A stretch of 64,000 nt of DNA from Muraenolepis orangiensis. Lineage: Eukaryota; Chordata; Actinopteri; Gadiformes; Muraenolepididae. The stretch lies in NCBI GenBank assembly GCA_027704905.1, contig CM051004.1, positions 14,882,164 to 14,946,163 on the forward strand. Direction: 5' to 3'. The notes beneath the pieces were generated by a model. That model was given only the letters and a program-made list of their open reading frames with translations. It was not told where the DNA came from and did not search any database. The position numbers and the translations under genes are program-made. Shown piece by piece: positions 39,751-61,627 of the stretch (position 1 is its first letter; each line of letters opens with the position of its first letter).

Positions 39751-40676
39751 TGTTATGTGCGAATGCTGTTTGTGGACTACAGCTCAGCGTTCAACACAAT
39801 AGTTCCTGCCAAGCTCGACACCAAGCTGAGAGGTCTAGGCGTACCCCATCCACGTGCAGCTGGATTCTGGACCTCCTGTCGGACCGCCGCCAGGTGGTGA
39901 GGATGGGCAGCATCGGCGACGGCGTTGCAGTAGAGAGGGTCAGCGGCTTCAAGTTCCTCGGCGTGCACATCTCCGAGGACCTCACATGGTCCACGCACAC
40001 CACACACGTGGTGAAAAGGGCCCAACAACGCCTGTATTTCCTCAGGCGTCTGAAGAAATTCAGCATGGGCCCCCGCATCCTGAGAACATTCTATAACGGC
40101 ACCATCGAGAGTGTTCTTACAGGGTGTATCACCGCCTGGTACGGGAACTGCACCGCACTCGAGCGCAGAGCGCTTCAAAGGGTGGTGCGGACGGCCCAGT
40201 ATATCGTTGGAGGTGAGCTCCCCTCCCTCCTGGATATTTACAATCAGCGGTGAGTGGCCAAGGCCAAACGCATCATAAAAGACATTGCCCACCCCAGCCA
40301 CAAACTGTACTCACTGTTACCGTCAGGCAGGCGATACCGCAGTATCAAGTGCCGTACAAATAGGCTTAGAGATAGCTTCCACAGTCAGGCCATCAGGCTG
40401 CTGAACAAGGGCGTATAGCATATAACAATGTATATTTTATTACATTGATTTATATATACATATTGCTCTTTTCTATGCTGATATTTAGCATTTTATAAAT
40501 TGCATTTTTATTTTATTTTATTTTCTTATTCTATTTATTCTATTTTTATCTATTTTTTATCTTATTTTTTATAACTGCTGTCCATCGTCGGGTATTGCAC
40601 ATACGATTTTTACATCACTGCTTTATACTTGTGTAAACTGTGAAGTGACAATAAACTTGACTTGACTTGACTTGAT
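39751..40676 (+). mobile_element. L2-like LINE, copy 3, internally deleted
   Basis: Starts further upstream than copies 1 and 2, encoding the reverse transcriptase motif A region (MLFVDYSSAFNTIVPAKL). It lacks about 300 bp including the FADD motif (junction near 39915), then continues to LLNKGV and the CTTGA tail. A TGA replaces a Cys codon after IYNQR. It is more diverged than the other copies. Compared with unit 2, about 510 bp of target (equivalent to 19510-20021) are missing at the insertion. Confidence 0.85.
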
Positions 40677-40764
40677 TTTACAGGGCACTCAATGGCCGCA
40701 ATTACACTTAACTGTCCAATTAGCATTTTTCAATGGAATGTATTTAAAAATTAAAAGTTACTAT

Positions 40765-40957
40765 TGTGGTGAGTTACATAATTCACCTGGGGAACTATGG
40801 TTGGGGGGGCGTGTTCCCGCACGGACTGTTTGAGCACCGGAAACATTCTTCTTCCGGTTAGCTTACCTGTTGCTACTGTGTGGGTTTTGTATGGCTAATA
40901 AAGCAACAAGTATATCTTTCGACACACCGCCTCCGACTCCCGTCTTTCGGCACTACA
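40765..40957 (+). repeat. 5' LTR of the gypsy element
   Basis: 193 bp, from TGTGGTGAGT to GGCACTACA, with an AATAAA-like TAATAAAG. The next bases, TTGGTGACCCCGAC (40958-40971), are the likely primer-binding site. Confidence 0.9.
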
Positions 40958-41009
40958 TTGGTGACCCCGACATAAGTCTCGTCGAAGTATCCGAGACAGA
41001 ACAGAACAT

Positions 41010-41689
41010 GGCAATTAGCCCCGTTTTTATAAAATTGCCGGAATTGTGCAGCCGCGGCATGGTTCGCACAGACGGACGCTCAACTCGCCCTCCGCGGGAT
41101 AGCGGATGACGAGACACGCTATCTACACGTCGTCACGGCACTGGGTAGCTCCACGGCGTCTCGGTCGGTGAGCTTTATTACCAATCCCCCCGCCCTGGGT
41201 AAATATGAGGCGTTCAAGAGCTATCTGCTTAAGACTTTCGAGTTGTCTCGACGGGAACGAGCCCGACGTCTTTTGGCGATGTGTGGCCTCAGAGACAACA
41301 AGCCCTCCGTACACATGGACATCATGCTAAAGCTGCTAGGTGCGGAGGAGCCTAACTTTTTATTCATGGAGAAGTTTCTTCAACACATGCCGCCACACGT
41401 CCAGACAGCGCTCGCTAACACCCATATAACGGAGCCCCGCGAGTTGGCTGAAGAGGCTGACCGTTACTTCCTGGCTACCCAGTGTTTCGCCCCAGAAGTA
41501 CTGGCCCCGACACGTAGCTACACCCCGCCTGGCAGGGATGTGCTAGCCGGCGGGAGCACCGGGACCGCCAACAGCCGTGCTAACACTGGCATGTGTTATT
41601 TCCACGGTCGTTTCGGACCAAAAGCCAAGAAGTGTGTTCCCCCCTGTAACTACAAGCCGACAGGAAACGACAGGGCCTGCGCTCAGTAG
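41010..41689 (+). pseudogene. gag of the gypsy element
   Basis: The open part from about 41168 encodes a capsid-like protein (GKYEAFKSYLLKTFELSRRE, then LGAEEPNFLFMEKFLQHMPP). It ends in a Cys/His cluster (CYFHGRFGPKAKKCVPPCNY) that takes the place of a CCHC knuckle, then a TAG at 41687-41689. The N-terminal part (near MAISPVFIKLPE at 41010) is in a different frame, indicating a frameshift around 41060. The following pol frame overlaps in the -1 frame. Confidence 0.8.
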
Positions 41690-44600
41690 TGGCCGCGAGC
41701 GTGGGCACAACAAACCGGCTCCTGTTCATCAGAGACTCTTGCTCAGGGCGCAAATTCCTTTGCGACACCGGGGCTCAGAGGAGCGTCCTGCCAGCTTCTG
41801 TGGGCGACACCGCAGGAGGAGACCACGGCCCGCGTTTGATGTCCGCTAATGACACCCCTATCCGCACCTATGGCACGAGGACAGTAGACCTGTGTTTCGG
41901 GGGACAGCGGTTCACATGGGACTTCGTCACGGCCGACATCTCCTTCACCCTCTTCGGTGCGGATTTCCTGTGCGCCCACGGGCTGCTGGTGGACGTTAAG
42001 AACAGCTGCCTGGTGGACGCTATGACATTTTCCTCGCTCGCATGCGTCCGCGGCGAGGCAGCATACGGCGGGATCTCCAGCTCGCTCTCGGAAGGTAACA
42101 GCTACCAGCGGCTTCTCGGTGAGTTTCCCAGCTTGACGCAGCCCACCTTCTCCGCCGCCACTACTAAACATGGGGTCGAGCACCACATCGACACTAACGG
42201 CCCTCCGTTCTACGCTAGGGCCTGATGGCTCAACCCTGACAGGCTGATGGTCGCTAAGGCAGAGTTTGCCAATATGGAACGTCTGGGCATCATCCGCCGC
42301 TCAGACAGCCCATGGGCATCACCGCTCCACATCGTCCCCAAGCCAGACGGCGGGTGGCGGCCGTGTGGAGACTACCGCCGCCTTAACGATGCTACTACAC
42401 CAGACCGCTACACGGTCCCTCACATCCAGGACTTCTCTGCACAACTGGCGGGCAAGCTGGTGTTCTCCAAGGTGGACCTGGTGCGTGGCTACCACCAGGT
42501 TCCGGTACACCCGTCAGACGTCCCCAAAACGGCGGTGGTCACGCCGTTCGGACTTTTTGAGTTCTTGCGTATGCCGTTTGGACTTAAAAACGCAGCTCAG
42601 TCCTTTCAGCGGCTAATGGATGCGGCACTAAGGGACATGCCATTCATTTTTGTCTATTTAGACGACATCCTCGTCGCAAGCTCCTCTGAGGAAGAGCACC
42701 AGGCACATCTGCGGTTCCTTTTCGAAAGGCTTAACCAACACGGCCTTATTGTCAACCCGGCAAAGTGTCTGTTCGGGTTGTCCTCCATCCACTTCCTCGG
42801 ACATCTCATCACCAAAGAGGGGGCCGCCCCCCTCCCGGCGAAAGTGGAAGCCGTATCCGCTTTTCCCCGACCAAACACAGCTCGGGCGCTCCGGGAGTTC
42901 CTCGGGATGGTAACCTTTTATCACCGGTTCATCCGCCGGGCCGCCCACACCATGCGCCCGCTGTAAGAGGCTCTCAAGGACAAGTCCCCCGGCCAGGCCA
43001 TCGACTGGACGGCCGAAAGGGAGACCGCCTTCGATGCCACCAAGGCCGCCCTGAGCCAAGCCGCCATATTCGGGGCTCACCCGTCGCACAAGGCCCCCAT
43101 CCTATCACCACCGATGCGTCCGACTATGCCGTCGGAGCGGTACACGAGCAATGGGTCGACGGCGCCTGGCAACCGCTCGCCTTTTTCAGCCGGCAGTTGA
43201 CCCCCAGGGAGCGCAAGTACAGCACGTTCGACAGAGAACTACTTGGCCTCTGGTTGGCGATTCGCCACTTCCGATTCCTGCTGGAAGGCCGGGACTTTGC
43301 GGCGTTTGTGGACCACAAACCGCTCACATTCTGCATGTCCAAGGTGGCAGAGCCGTGGTCCGCCCGCCAACAGCGCCAGCTGTCGTATATATCGGAGTAT
43401 ACGAAGCCTTGGACCACGGGATCCAGACCCTCAGAGCTTCAGACACAGGGTTGCGCCTGGAGGAGGTCGCGGTCGGCGACTCAGGCGCAATGTTGTGGTG
43501 CGATGTCTCCACGGGCCAACCCCGTCCACTAGTCCCTGTGAACTGGCGCCAACCCGTGTTTGAGGCGATACACGACCTTTCCCACCCCGGCAGGAAGCCT
43601 TCCGTGAGGCTAGTGTCGCAAAAGTTTGTGTGGCAGGGACTCAAGAAGGACGTGAAGACCTGGGTTGACACATGCGTGGCCTGTCAACGGGCTAAGGTGC
43701 ACCGACACACTAGAGCCCCTTTCGAGCCTTTTACGGTTCCCGTGAGGAGGTTCGACCACGTCAATGTAGACCTCGTGGGTCCACTTCCCACATCTCATGG
43801 GTTCACCTACCTCTTCACTATGGTGGACAGGATGACCCGCTGGCCCGAAGCCGTTCCCCTCACCTCAACGGCAGCTTCCGACGTGGCCCGCGCATTCATC
43901 GGCACGTGGGTCGTGCGTTTCGGGACACCGTCCGACCTCTCCTCTGACCGCGGTTCCCAGTTTACATCGGAGCTATGGAGTGCGGTTGCTGAAGTTTTGG
44001 GGGTCAAGCTACATCGCACCACCGCCTATCACCCCCAGGCTAACGGTTTGTGTGAGCGGTTCCACCGATCCATGAAGGCAAGCCTGCGCGCTAGCTTGAC
44101 GGACGGCAACTGGGTGGATAAGCTTCCGTGGGTGATGCTTGGCCTCAGGTGCGCCCCTAAAGAGGGCCTGCAGTCCTCGTCGGCGGAGCTGGTGTACGGC
44201 CAGGCTCTACGGGTCCTCGGGGATTTTATTCCGGAGGCCAACATGCCCTGGTCTGCGGCCAGGCAGCGCTCCTCCCTACTGGAGACCGCCGGGGCATTCG
44301 TTCCCATCCCCACGTCGCTGCACGGCACTCCTGCGTTCCAGGTGTCCGCCGGTCTGCACTCGGCAGGATTTGTCTTCATTCGTCACGACGCCCACCGCGG
44401 CCCCCTACGTCCCCCTTACGACGGCCTGTTCAGGGTCATAAGACACGGGGATAAGACCCTGGTGGTGGACGTTGGCGGCAAAGCGGAGACCGTCTCCGTG
44501 GACAGGATTAAGCCGGCTCATGTGGACGTTTCCAGGCCATTGGAGTTGGCCCAACCCCCACGTCGGGGCCGTCCTCCCCGTCCCCGCCCCCTAAACCCTG

Positions 44601-44800
44601 TTGGAAATCCCGCCTCGTTGGCACCCTTACCCTCCGATTTTGTCGAGGGCGCGGACGCACTGGCTGCCCCGCCCTCCTCGACACCCGTCATCCTTACTCG
44701 CCGGGGTCGGGTAGTGGTCCCTCTCCGGGGTCGGGTAGTGGTCCCTCTCCGGGGTCGGGTAGTGGTCCCTCCCCGGCACGGGGATTTTGACTATGGGTGA
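41689..44800 (+). pseudogene. pol of the gypsy element (PR-RT-RH-IN), broken
   Basis: In order: protease with CDTGAQRSVLP (Asp codon 41764); a TGA at 42223-42225; reverse transcriptase 42247-42966 with FVYLDDILVASS (Asp-Asp codons at 42661-42666), ending in a TAA at 42964; RNase H around 43090-43420 in a second frame (TTDASDYAVG, TFDRELLGL, FVDHKPL); a probable deletion near 43400; and integrase in a third frame to the stop at 44800. The integrase has the HHCC zinc region (HDLSHPGRK, CVACQRAK) and the D,D,E residues (NVDLVGPLP, SSDRGSQFTSE, NGLCERFH). Three direct repeats of GRVVVPLR close the C-terminus. At least two stops and two frame changes make it inactive. Confidence 0.88.
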
Positions 44801-44816
44801 ATTCTGGGGGGGCTTG

Positions 44817-45012
44817 TGTGGTGAGTTACATAATTCACCTGGGGAACTATGGTTGGGGGGGCGTGTTCCCGCACGGACTGTTTGAGCACCGGACTTGTTC
44901 TTCTTCTTCCGGTTAGCTTACCTGTTGCTACTGTGTGGGTTTTGTATGGCTAATAAAGCAACAAGTATATCTTTCGACACACCGCCTCCGACTCCCGTCC
45001 TTCGGCACTACA
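44817..45012 (+). repeat. 3' LTR of the gypsy element
   Basis: 196 bp. It is preceded by a G-rich polypurine stretch (TTCTGGGGGGGCTTG). Confidence 0.9.
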
Positions 45013-45592
45013 CTATATAACATCCCCAGAAACACAGGCAGCTTTGAAAGGCTGCTTCTACAGTACATCAAAGCCAGCCTCCCACCCACCTTTGACTCAT
45101 ACCGGTTAGCCTACAGTTAGTCTACAGAGGAGGCCATTAATCACCGCACCTTTGTATGAATATATATATATTGTAATTTGCAATTATGAAAACAATTGCA
45201 GTCTGCCATGTTGAAACATCTTACAGTAATGTCATGACAATCATACAGAAATCACTTTTCACTTTCCCCATTTAGTCTGTCTTGTCAGGTTGTGTTTCTG
45301 ACAGCTTCATATAGTCACTTTTCAGTGAGAAATATATTCCATAGAAAAATGTAAACTGGCATCTACAGGCCAAATGACGAAATTGCGGCCATTTGAGGTG
45401 GATCGCGAAATTAATGGTGGTGAAGGTGGTAAAGGTGAATAAGTAGCCAACTTCAGGCTCGTATGTTACGAACACAACACAAACACCAACACAAACACGT
45501 TTGAATGCTTTGTGTTTTTTCACAAGTGATCACTTGTGTAGGCCAGCGTGGGATCCCCACCTGCTACACAAGGATGTACAAATGAAAACATT

Positions 45593-45598
45593 TTTATT
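45593..45598 (-). promoter_or_regulatory. Candidate poly(A) signal of CYP2 copy E
   Basis: Minus-strand AATAAA about 360 nt beyond the copy E stop, conserved with copies B and C. Confidence 0.45.
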
Positions 45599-45954
45599 TT
45601 GATGTGTTCAAGTCTTCAGAGGTCACAAAATCAATGAAGGGAATTAGCTCAATGTCACACAAATGGTTAACAATATTGTGATAAGATTGTATACTAACTT
45701 CTCTAATAACGATCAAGACAATAACAAATAATTGTTGCTGATAACCAAACACATGTATCAGTAGTATCTTGTATTATGTTACCAAATGTGGCTTATTTAA
45801 CAATTGACAAACAATGATTAAAAGTTCCTCAGGCTCAGTGTAGATTTCCAAAATGTTAGCATGCCATTTTTTATTTTAATTTAATGTATTATGTATGGTC
45901 TGATGCTAGGCTAGAGGTTTAATTACAATAGGAAGGCTTTAGATTTAAGTGGAT

Positions 45955-56897
<10,943 letters not shown>

Positions 56898-56996
56898 TAG
56901 TAATTTGCAGTGTCTGGTCGTAACGGTGTATTGAGAATGGTAGCCTTTGCTTGGGTAAATTTATTTGAGCACTGAATTGGGAACAAAGTCTGTATG

Positions 56997-57340
56997 CGCT
57001 CAATAACCTGGCCCCCCCCTACCTCTCTGATCTCCTCCACCGCCACACCCCTAACCGTCGCCTCAGGTCTGCTGATGCTAACCTATTAAAACCCATCAGG
57101 ACTAAGCTCCGGACCTGGGGTGACAGAGCATTTTCTGCAGCTTTAAAACAGCCCTCAAAACCCACCTCTTCACTCTTGCTTTCAACCCATAATGTGTTCT
57201 CTGCTTTGTTTTGTTTCTTGTTTTGTTTTGTTGTGTTTGTTGTGTTTTGTATTAGTCTTTATGTTTTCTATTTCCTGTAAAGCGTCTTTGAGCACCTGGA
57301 AAAGCGCTATATAAGTCTGGTATATTATTATTATTATTAT
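56997..57340 (+). mobile_element. LINE 3' end inserted just upstream of copy E
   Basis: Encodes the end of an L2-type ORF2 (NNLAPPYLSDLLHRHTPNRR, then DRAFSAALK) followed by the typical tail AAAGCGTCTTTGAGCACCTG and GAAAAGCGCTATATAAG and a TTA repeat. Sequences on both sides match the upstream region of copies A-D, so the insertion lies about 100 bp upstream of the copy E start codon. Confidence 0.8.
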
Positions 57341-58386
57341 GTCTAGACTCGCCACATGTCCATTTTGGAGTAATAAACCATTTCATTGAATTTGAGGAGG
57401 AGACATAGACACACACAGGCTTTACCTCATTAAACACCTGTACCGTGACATGGCAGTAAAGGGGCAGGTCTGAAGAACCCAGTAGAAACACCTGAGCTGG
57501 CTCTACAGTCAGACACCCCCGGCTCTAAACATTTGAGTCGAAGGGTAGACTTCTGTTGTGGCGGTGATTTGTGTCTTTATCGCTATTTGTCTTCAAATAT
57601 GAAAACTATGTAGCTCTAAACGGACAGGCACAATTTTAGTTAACCAACATCTCCAGTCATTCTGACAGATGCTTAAGATACCAACGTGGTGGATTGCCTT
57701 TCCAATCATATTTCAAATACAATATTAGTTAGTTTAGTTAAGCCCTTGGCTCCTCCAGGGAGCATCGGCCATTGACGAATGTCTTCCATCTCACTCGGTT
57801 GGGGGCAAGTTTTTCAAGGTCTCCCCAGTTTTGCCCACTCAAAGACATCTCTGCCTGAACATCCCTCCTCCAACTGTTCATGGGGCGACCTCTTTTTCTC
57901 TTCCCTTGTGGGTTCCACTTTAGGGCTTGTTGGGTGATGTTGTTGGCTTATTTCCTGAGAGTGTGTCCTATGCTCCACTTTCCTTTTAGGATCTGTAGGT
58001 CAATGGGATCCTGTCCAGTTCTCTCCCACAGGTCCACATGCCTGGCTTTGTCCCTCCACCAGATGTTCAGGATCCTCCTAAGGCAGTTGTTGATGAATGT
58101 TTGTAGTCTGGTTGTTGTTTGTTTTGTTGTTTTGTCAGGGCTGGGTGTAGGTGGGACCCAAAAGCAGAGTGACAGAAGCCAAGTAGAACAGGTGTTTAAT
58201 GATCGGCGCACACACCGATTAATGCGAGCAAAAGGCTGTTGAGGGTTGAGGCAAAGGTACAAAAACGCAGAGGCAAAAACAAGGTCGTTATCCAGGCAAT
58301 GATCAAACACGCAGTGGCGTTTTCTCCCGGAGGCCAAGGGAAGCCAGGCTTCCCCTGTTTTTTCGGATTGTAGTTATAATTTTAAT

Positions 58387-58490
58387 ACATTTTTTAAATT
58401 AAAATTTAAAAAAATCGGTAATTCTCCTTTGCTGTGTCACACAGCAAAGGAGAATTACCGATTTTTTTTTTTTTTAATTTAAAAAATGTA
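58387..58490. repeat. Hairpin 1 of the hAT element, arms about 50 bp
   Basis: The centre is at 58438. The inner ~27 bp on each side (58411-58437 and 58439-58465) pair perfectly around TGTGT-C-ACACA. The outer part is AT-rich, with a poly-A/T length difference. Confidence 0.9.
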
Positions 58491-58545
58491 GGAGAGACGG
58501 TCCGGCAGCAACACAGCCTGTGTGTTGCTGCCGGACCGTCTCTCC
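58491..58545. repeat. Hairpin 2 of the hAT element, perfect 25-bp arms
   Basis: The arms are 58491-58515 and 58521-58545, with a 5-nt loop GCCTG. It is GC-rich and begins directly where hairpin 1 ends. Confidence 0.95.
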
Positions 58546-58901
58546 CCCATTCTCATTGAGTATTTTACAAAGAGTGAAACAACAGCGCCCCCTAGATATT
58601 ATGGTGAAATAGAGGAGGCCAGCCGAATGAGCTTCCCTTGGTGAAAAAAAAATGGAGGGATTGTCCCGGATTGACCAATCAGATGAGGCCAATCATGTCC
58701 CCCTGCCAACCTGTGATTGGTCAGGGCCATGCCAAGGGAGGCCAGAGACGGCTGGCATCCCCCCTCAAGGGAATGGGATCCCTTGATCCCATTGGATCGA
58801 TTTGAAGGGAATCCCTTGACTCACAAATCCAATCAAATCACATCAACATCAGTACGTAGTACTGTAACTGTCATCCTCGCCGTTTGATAGTATTAAGCAT
58901 T

Positions 58902-59393
58902 ATGGAGGGTGGAGATTTGGCGTACTTAATAAAAAACAACTTTACTAAACTTCCGCTACAGCAGCAACTAAAAATTCAATCAGATGACAGGCCCATGCCC
59001 ACACTCGAGCTGTGTGCACAGAGGAAAAAGGGAGCGAATCGGACGTTCAATGAGGACAATTATGTCCGCACGGAGTGGCTAACTGGAAGCGCTGAACTTC
59101 AGCGTCTATTTTGCTGGCCATGTCTTCTTTTTGACAAGGATTCGTGCTCCCTGAACAATCCTTGGGCAACTTCACGATTCATCGACCTTGCCAACCTGTC
59201 ACGGGCAATTGAGAGGTACGGTAAATCAAAAAATCACATAGATTGTGCTGTGAAATTGAAGCTTTTTTATTCATTACCGAATCTGCACTGCGCATTGAGC
59301 GGCTGGTTATGCATTTGGGGGGGGGGGGGGGGAATGCTTAAATTAATAAGACGAGAGTTTTGGCTGGAGAGCGCGTGCGGACCTGTCGGTTAG
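58902..59393 (+). pseudogene. Truncated hAT transposase N-terminus (TTF-type zinc finger)
   Basis: From the ATG at 58902 the frame encodes a TTF-type zinc-finger region as in ZMYM1-like hAT transposases (TEWLTGSAELQRLFCWPCLL, FDKDSCSLNNPWATSRFIDL, then a partial helical stretch). Homology is lost before a run of 16 G (59317-59332), and the frame stops at 59393. The catalytic domain is absent. It may descend from a full-length element by internal deletion. Confidence 0.7.
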
Positions 59394-61207
59394 ATAACAG
59401 GCGTGTGCAAGTCCTGCATCTGTATGATACAACTGTGTAAAATGATACCGGGCGCTGTAATCACTCATCTGGTTACGTTATTGACCCAAAAAAACTGGCT
59501 TCCCCTAAAATTTGCCCCACGCCACGCTACTGCAAACACGGTGAATCAAAAACCAGGATACGATACGTGACTTGATACAGGCGGGAGGCTTCCGAGAATC
59601 AGAGTGTGTGTGCGTGTGTGATAATCCAGCGGCGTGTGAGTGTGCAGGGGTAGGCTTAAATAGCAACATCAATTGTGATGCGCTGAGTACCGGGGTAGTG
59701 TGTAGTGGGAGCGAGGAGACAGGAATGTGGAACGTGAGTAGGGGGCGTGGCTATCCGGGAGAGTGATGTGGAGACAGGAATGCAAAACTGTGACATGTTT
59801 GGTGTCTTTGTTGTGTTTGGTGTAAGTCCCAATTGTTCTGCTGCTTGTGTGAGTCTGTCTGTCTTCTCCTGCATTTGCATATGTGTGTGAGAGAGAAGGG
59901 CAATGTCATCCGCAAATCCGAGGTTGTCTAATTGCTCCCACATTGTCCACTGGATCCCATTTCTCTCCCCTTTGGTTGTTTCCTTCATGATCCAGTCGAC
60001 TGCAAGGAGGAAAAGGAATGGTGAAAGTAGATGACCCTGCTTGACCCCCGTATTCACATCGAAGCTCTTTGATAACTGGCCTGCATGCATGATCTTGCAT
60101 GTGGTTCCGTCATATGAGTTTTTGATGATGTTTATTAGTTTGATTCCGTAGTGTTCCATTAGGCTCCATAGGGTTGTTCTGTATAAGCTGTCAAATGTTT
60201 TTTTGAAGTCAATGAAGTTGATGTAGAGTGATGTGTTCCATTCTATTTACTGTTCGATTATGATGCGAAGTGTGTGTTGCTTTGTGATCCGTACACAAGG
60301 GTCTCTCCTGAACCCGGCCTGCTGGTCTCTGAGCCTTTTGTCTACAGATTCCTGGAGGCGGTTGAGGAGGATCCAGTTGAGAACTTTTCCGGATACAGAA
60401 AGTAGGGTGATCCGTCTGTAGTTCTTACACTGTCGTAAGTCACCTTTCTTTGGGAGTTTCACAATGTGTCCCTCTGCCCATTCTCTAGGTGTCTTTTCCT
60501 CTTCCCAAATCCTGCGAAACAAGTCGTAGAGTATGTCTGTTGATGTATTTGCATCTGCTTTAAGGGCTTCTGATGGAATATTATCAGGGCCAGCAGCCTT
60601 GCCACTCTTCTGTTGCTTGATTGCAGTCTTTATTTCAATTTTCAATTTATTTAGTTGGTCTCTCACACCTGTGGAAACTCAGCTTTGGGTATATTTGGTG
60701 GTTCTGCTGGTGGTGGCCTATTTAACATCTTGAAAGTGTTCTACCCATCTTTCTAGATGTTCTTCCACAGTTCAATGCATTTTGCATTTTGTTTGTTGTT
60801 TTGTGTGTATTTTCCCGTCTGTTTCATTGTGATGGCATTCAACTCCTTCATGTTCTTCTGTGCAGCTGTCTTTTCTGCCTCCAGGGCTAGCCTCTCTACC
60901 TGTTGTCTCTTGTCCTTCCTTATGCTCTTTCATACCTCTTTATGGCAACTGTTGTATTCATGTTGTGCCAATGCCTTCACTGCTCTTGTTCTTGAGTTGT
61001 TTACTTTTTCCTTGAGCCCTCTCCTCTGTTTGATTTTGTTCAGGGTTTCTGGTGTTATCCACTTCTTGTGCTTGCGGGTCCTTCTACCTATGACCTCCTC
61101 ACAAGTTGAACTCCAAACAGCTTTGAGATGTTCCCACTCCTCCTCAATTGTGCTTCCTTCTACCCTCTTTAGTTGTAGCTCTGTGTTTTTTCTTGCTACG
61201 GTAATAA

Positions 61208-61606
61208 TAATAATAAATTATATTTATAAGCGCACTTTTAATTTGCGTCGAAACTCAAAGTGCTACAGAGTAAAAATGCTTTAAATAAAACATCAAAATA
61301 AAAGAGGTTGAAGATGTCTGCAAAGACTCCTGCCAACTGGTCTGCGCATGCTCTGAGGACGCAGCCCGGGATGTCGTTGGGGCCTGCCGCCTTACGGATG
61401 TTCAGCCGCTTGAAGGTGCGGCGCACATCCGCCTCCGAGATGTTCAGCAGGCTGGTCTCCTCAGGCGGCACTGGCTTCGGCGGGCTGCCGTTCACGTCGA
61501 ACCAAGCAAAAAAAGTATTTAGCTCTCCTGGGAGGGAGGTAGAGGAGTTCTCTACACAACTGGTTCTCCCTCTGAAGTTCGTTATCGTCTGTAGCCCCTG
61601 CCACAT
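61208..61606 (-). mobile_element. L2-like LINE fragment with 3' tail
   Basis: Minus strand: 61606-61310 encodes a region N-terminal to reverse transcriptase (MWQGLQTITNFRGRTSCVEN, FKRLNIRKAAGPNDIPGCVL). It is followed directly by a 3' UTR end and TTA repeats (61260-61208), so the middle of the element is deleted. The coding style fits the same L2-like group as the plus-strand copies. Confidence 0.7.
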
Positions 61607-61627
61607 ACCCCTCGCGTCGTGTCGAGT

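Larger units (their letters stand above)
40765..45012 (+). mobile_element. Ty3/gypsy LTR retrotransposon, nearly full length
   Basis: A 5' LTR (40765-40957) and a 3' LTR (44817-45012) enclose gag, protease, reverse transcriptase, RNase H and integrase in the canonical gypsy order. The target duplication CTAT is at 40761-40764 and 45013-45016. Units 1 and 2 preserve the empty site (AAGTTACTATATAACATCC) with a single CTAT. The LTRs are similar but differ by a few substitutions and a 3-bp indel, so the copy is fairly young. Stops and frameshifts make it non-autonomous. Confidence 0.93.
58312..59532 (+). mobile_element. Non-autonomous hAT element (1221 bp)
   Basis: The ends are CAGTGGCGT and, inverted, CAGTAGCGT, with a perfect 8-bp target duplication CAAACACG (58304-58311 and 59533-59540). 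It contains a truncated transposase N-terminus (58902-59393) and two adjoining hairpins near its left end. Confidence 0.88.
58133..59795 (-). mobile_element. Solo-LTR-like element (TGTCA...TGACA) carrying a hAT insertion
   Basis: It has TG...CA ends and a 5-bp target duplication TGTTT (58128-58132 and 59796-59800). Without the nested hAT and its duplicated 8 bp it would be about 434 bp, matching the 440-bp relative at 48384-48823, to which it is inverted. Confidence 0.75.
57735..61205 (-). mobile_element. Minus-strand LINE, broken, split by an LTR-like element
   Basis: Read on the minus strand, 60666-60247 encodes an N-terminal reverse transcriptase part (SGKAAGPDNIPSEALKAD, LPKKGDLRQCKNYRRITLL) and 60159-59801 the catalytic part (GVKQGHLLSPFLFLLAVDWI, LGFADDIALLSH). 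After the insertion, 58132-57735 gives the C-terminal part (NNCLRRILNIWWRDKARHV, KGKWSIGHTLRK). Several frame changes and stops show it is dead. The clade was not assigned. Confidence 0.8.

Noticed and set aside
41743..42186. Minus-strand frames opposite the gypsy gag-pol
   Set aside because: GC-rich antisense shadows of the retrotransposon genes.
57948..58337. 129-codon minus-strand frame as a host gene
   Set aside because: It crosses the boundary at 58133 from the LTR-like element into the LINE; only the LINE part is meaningful.
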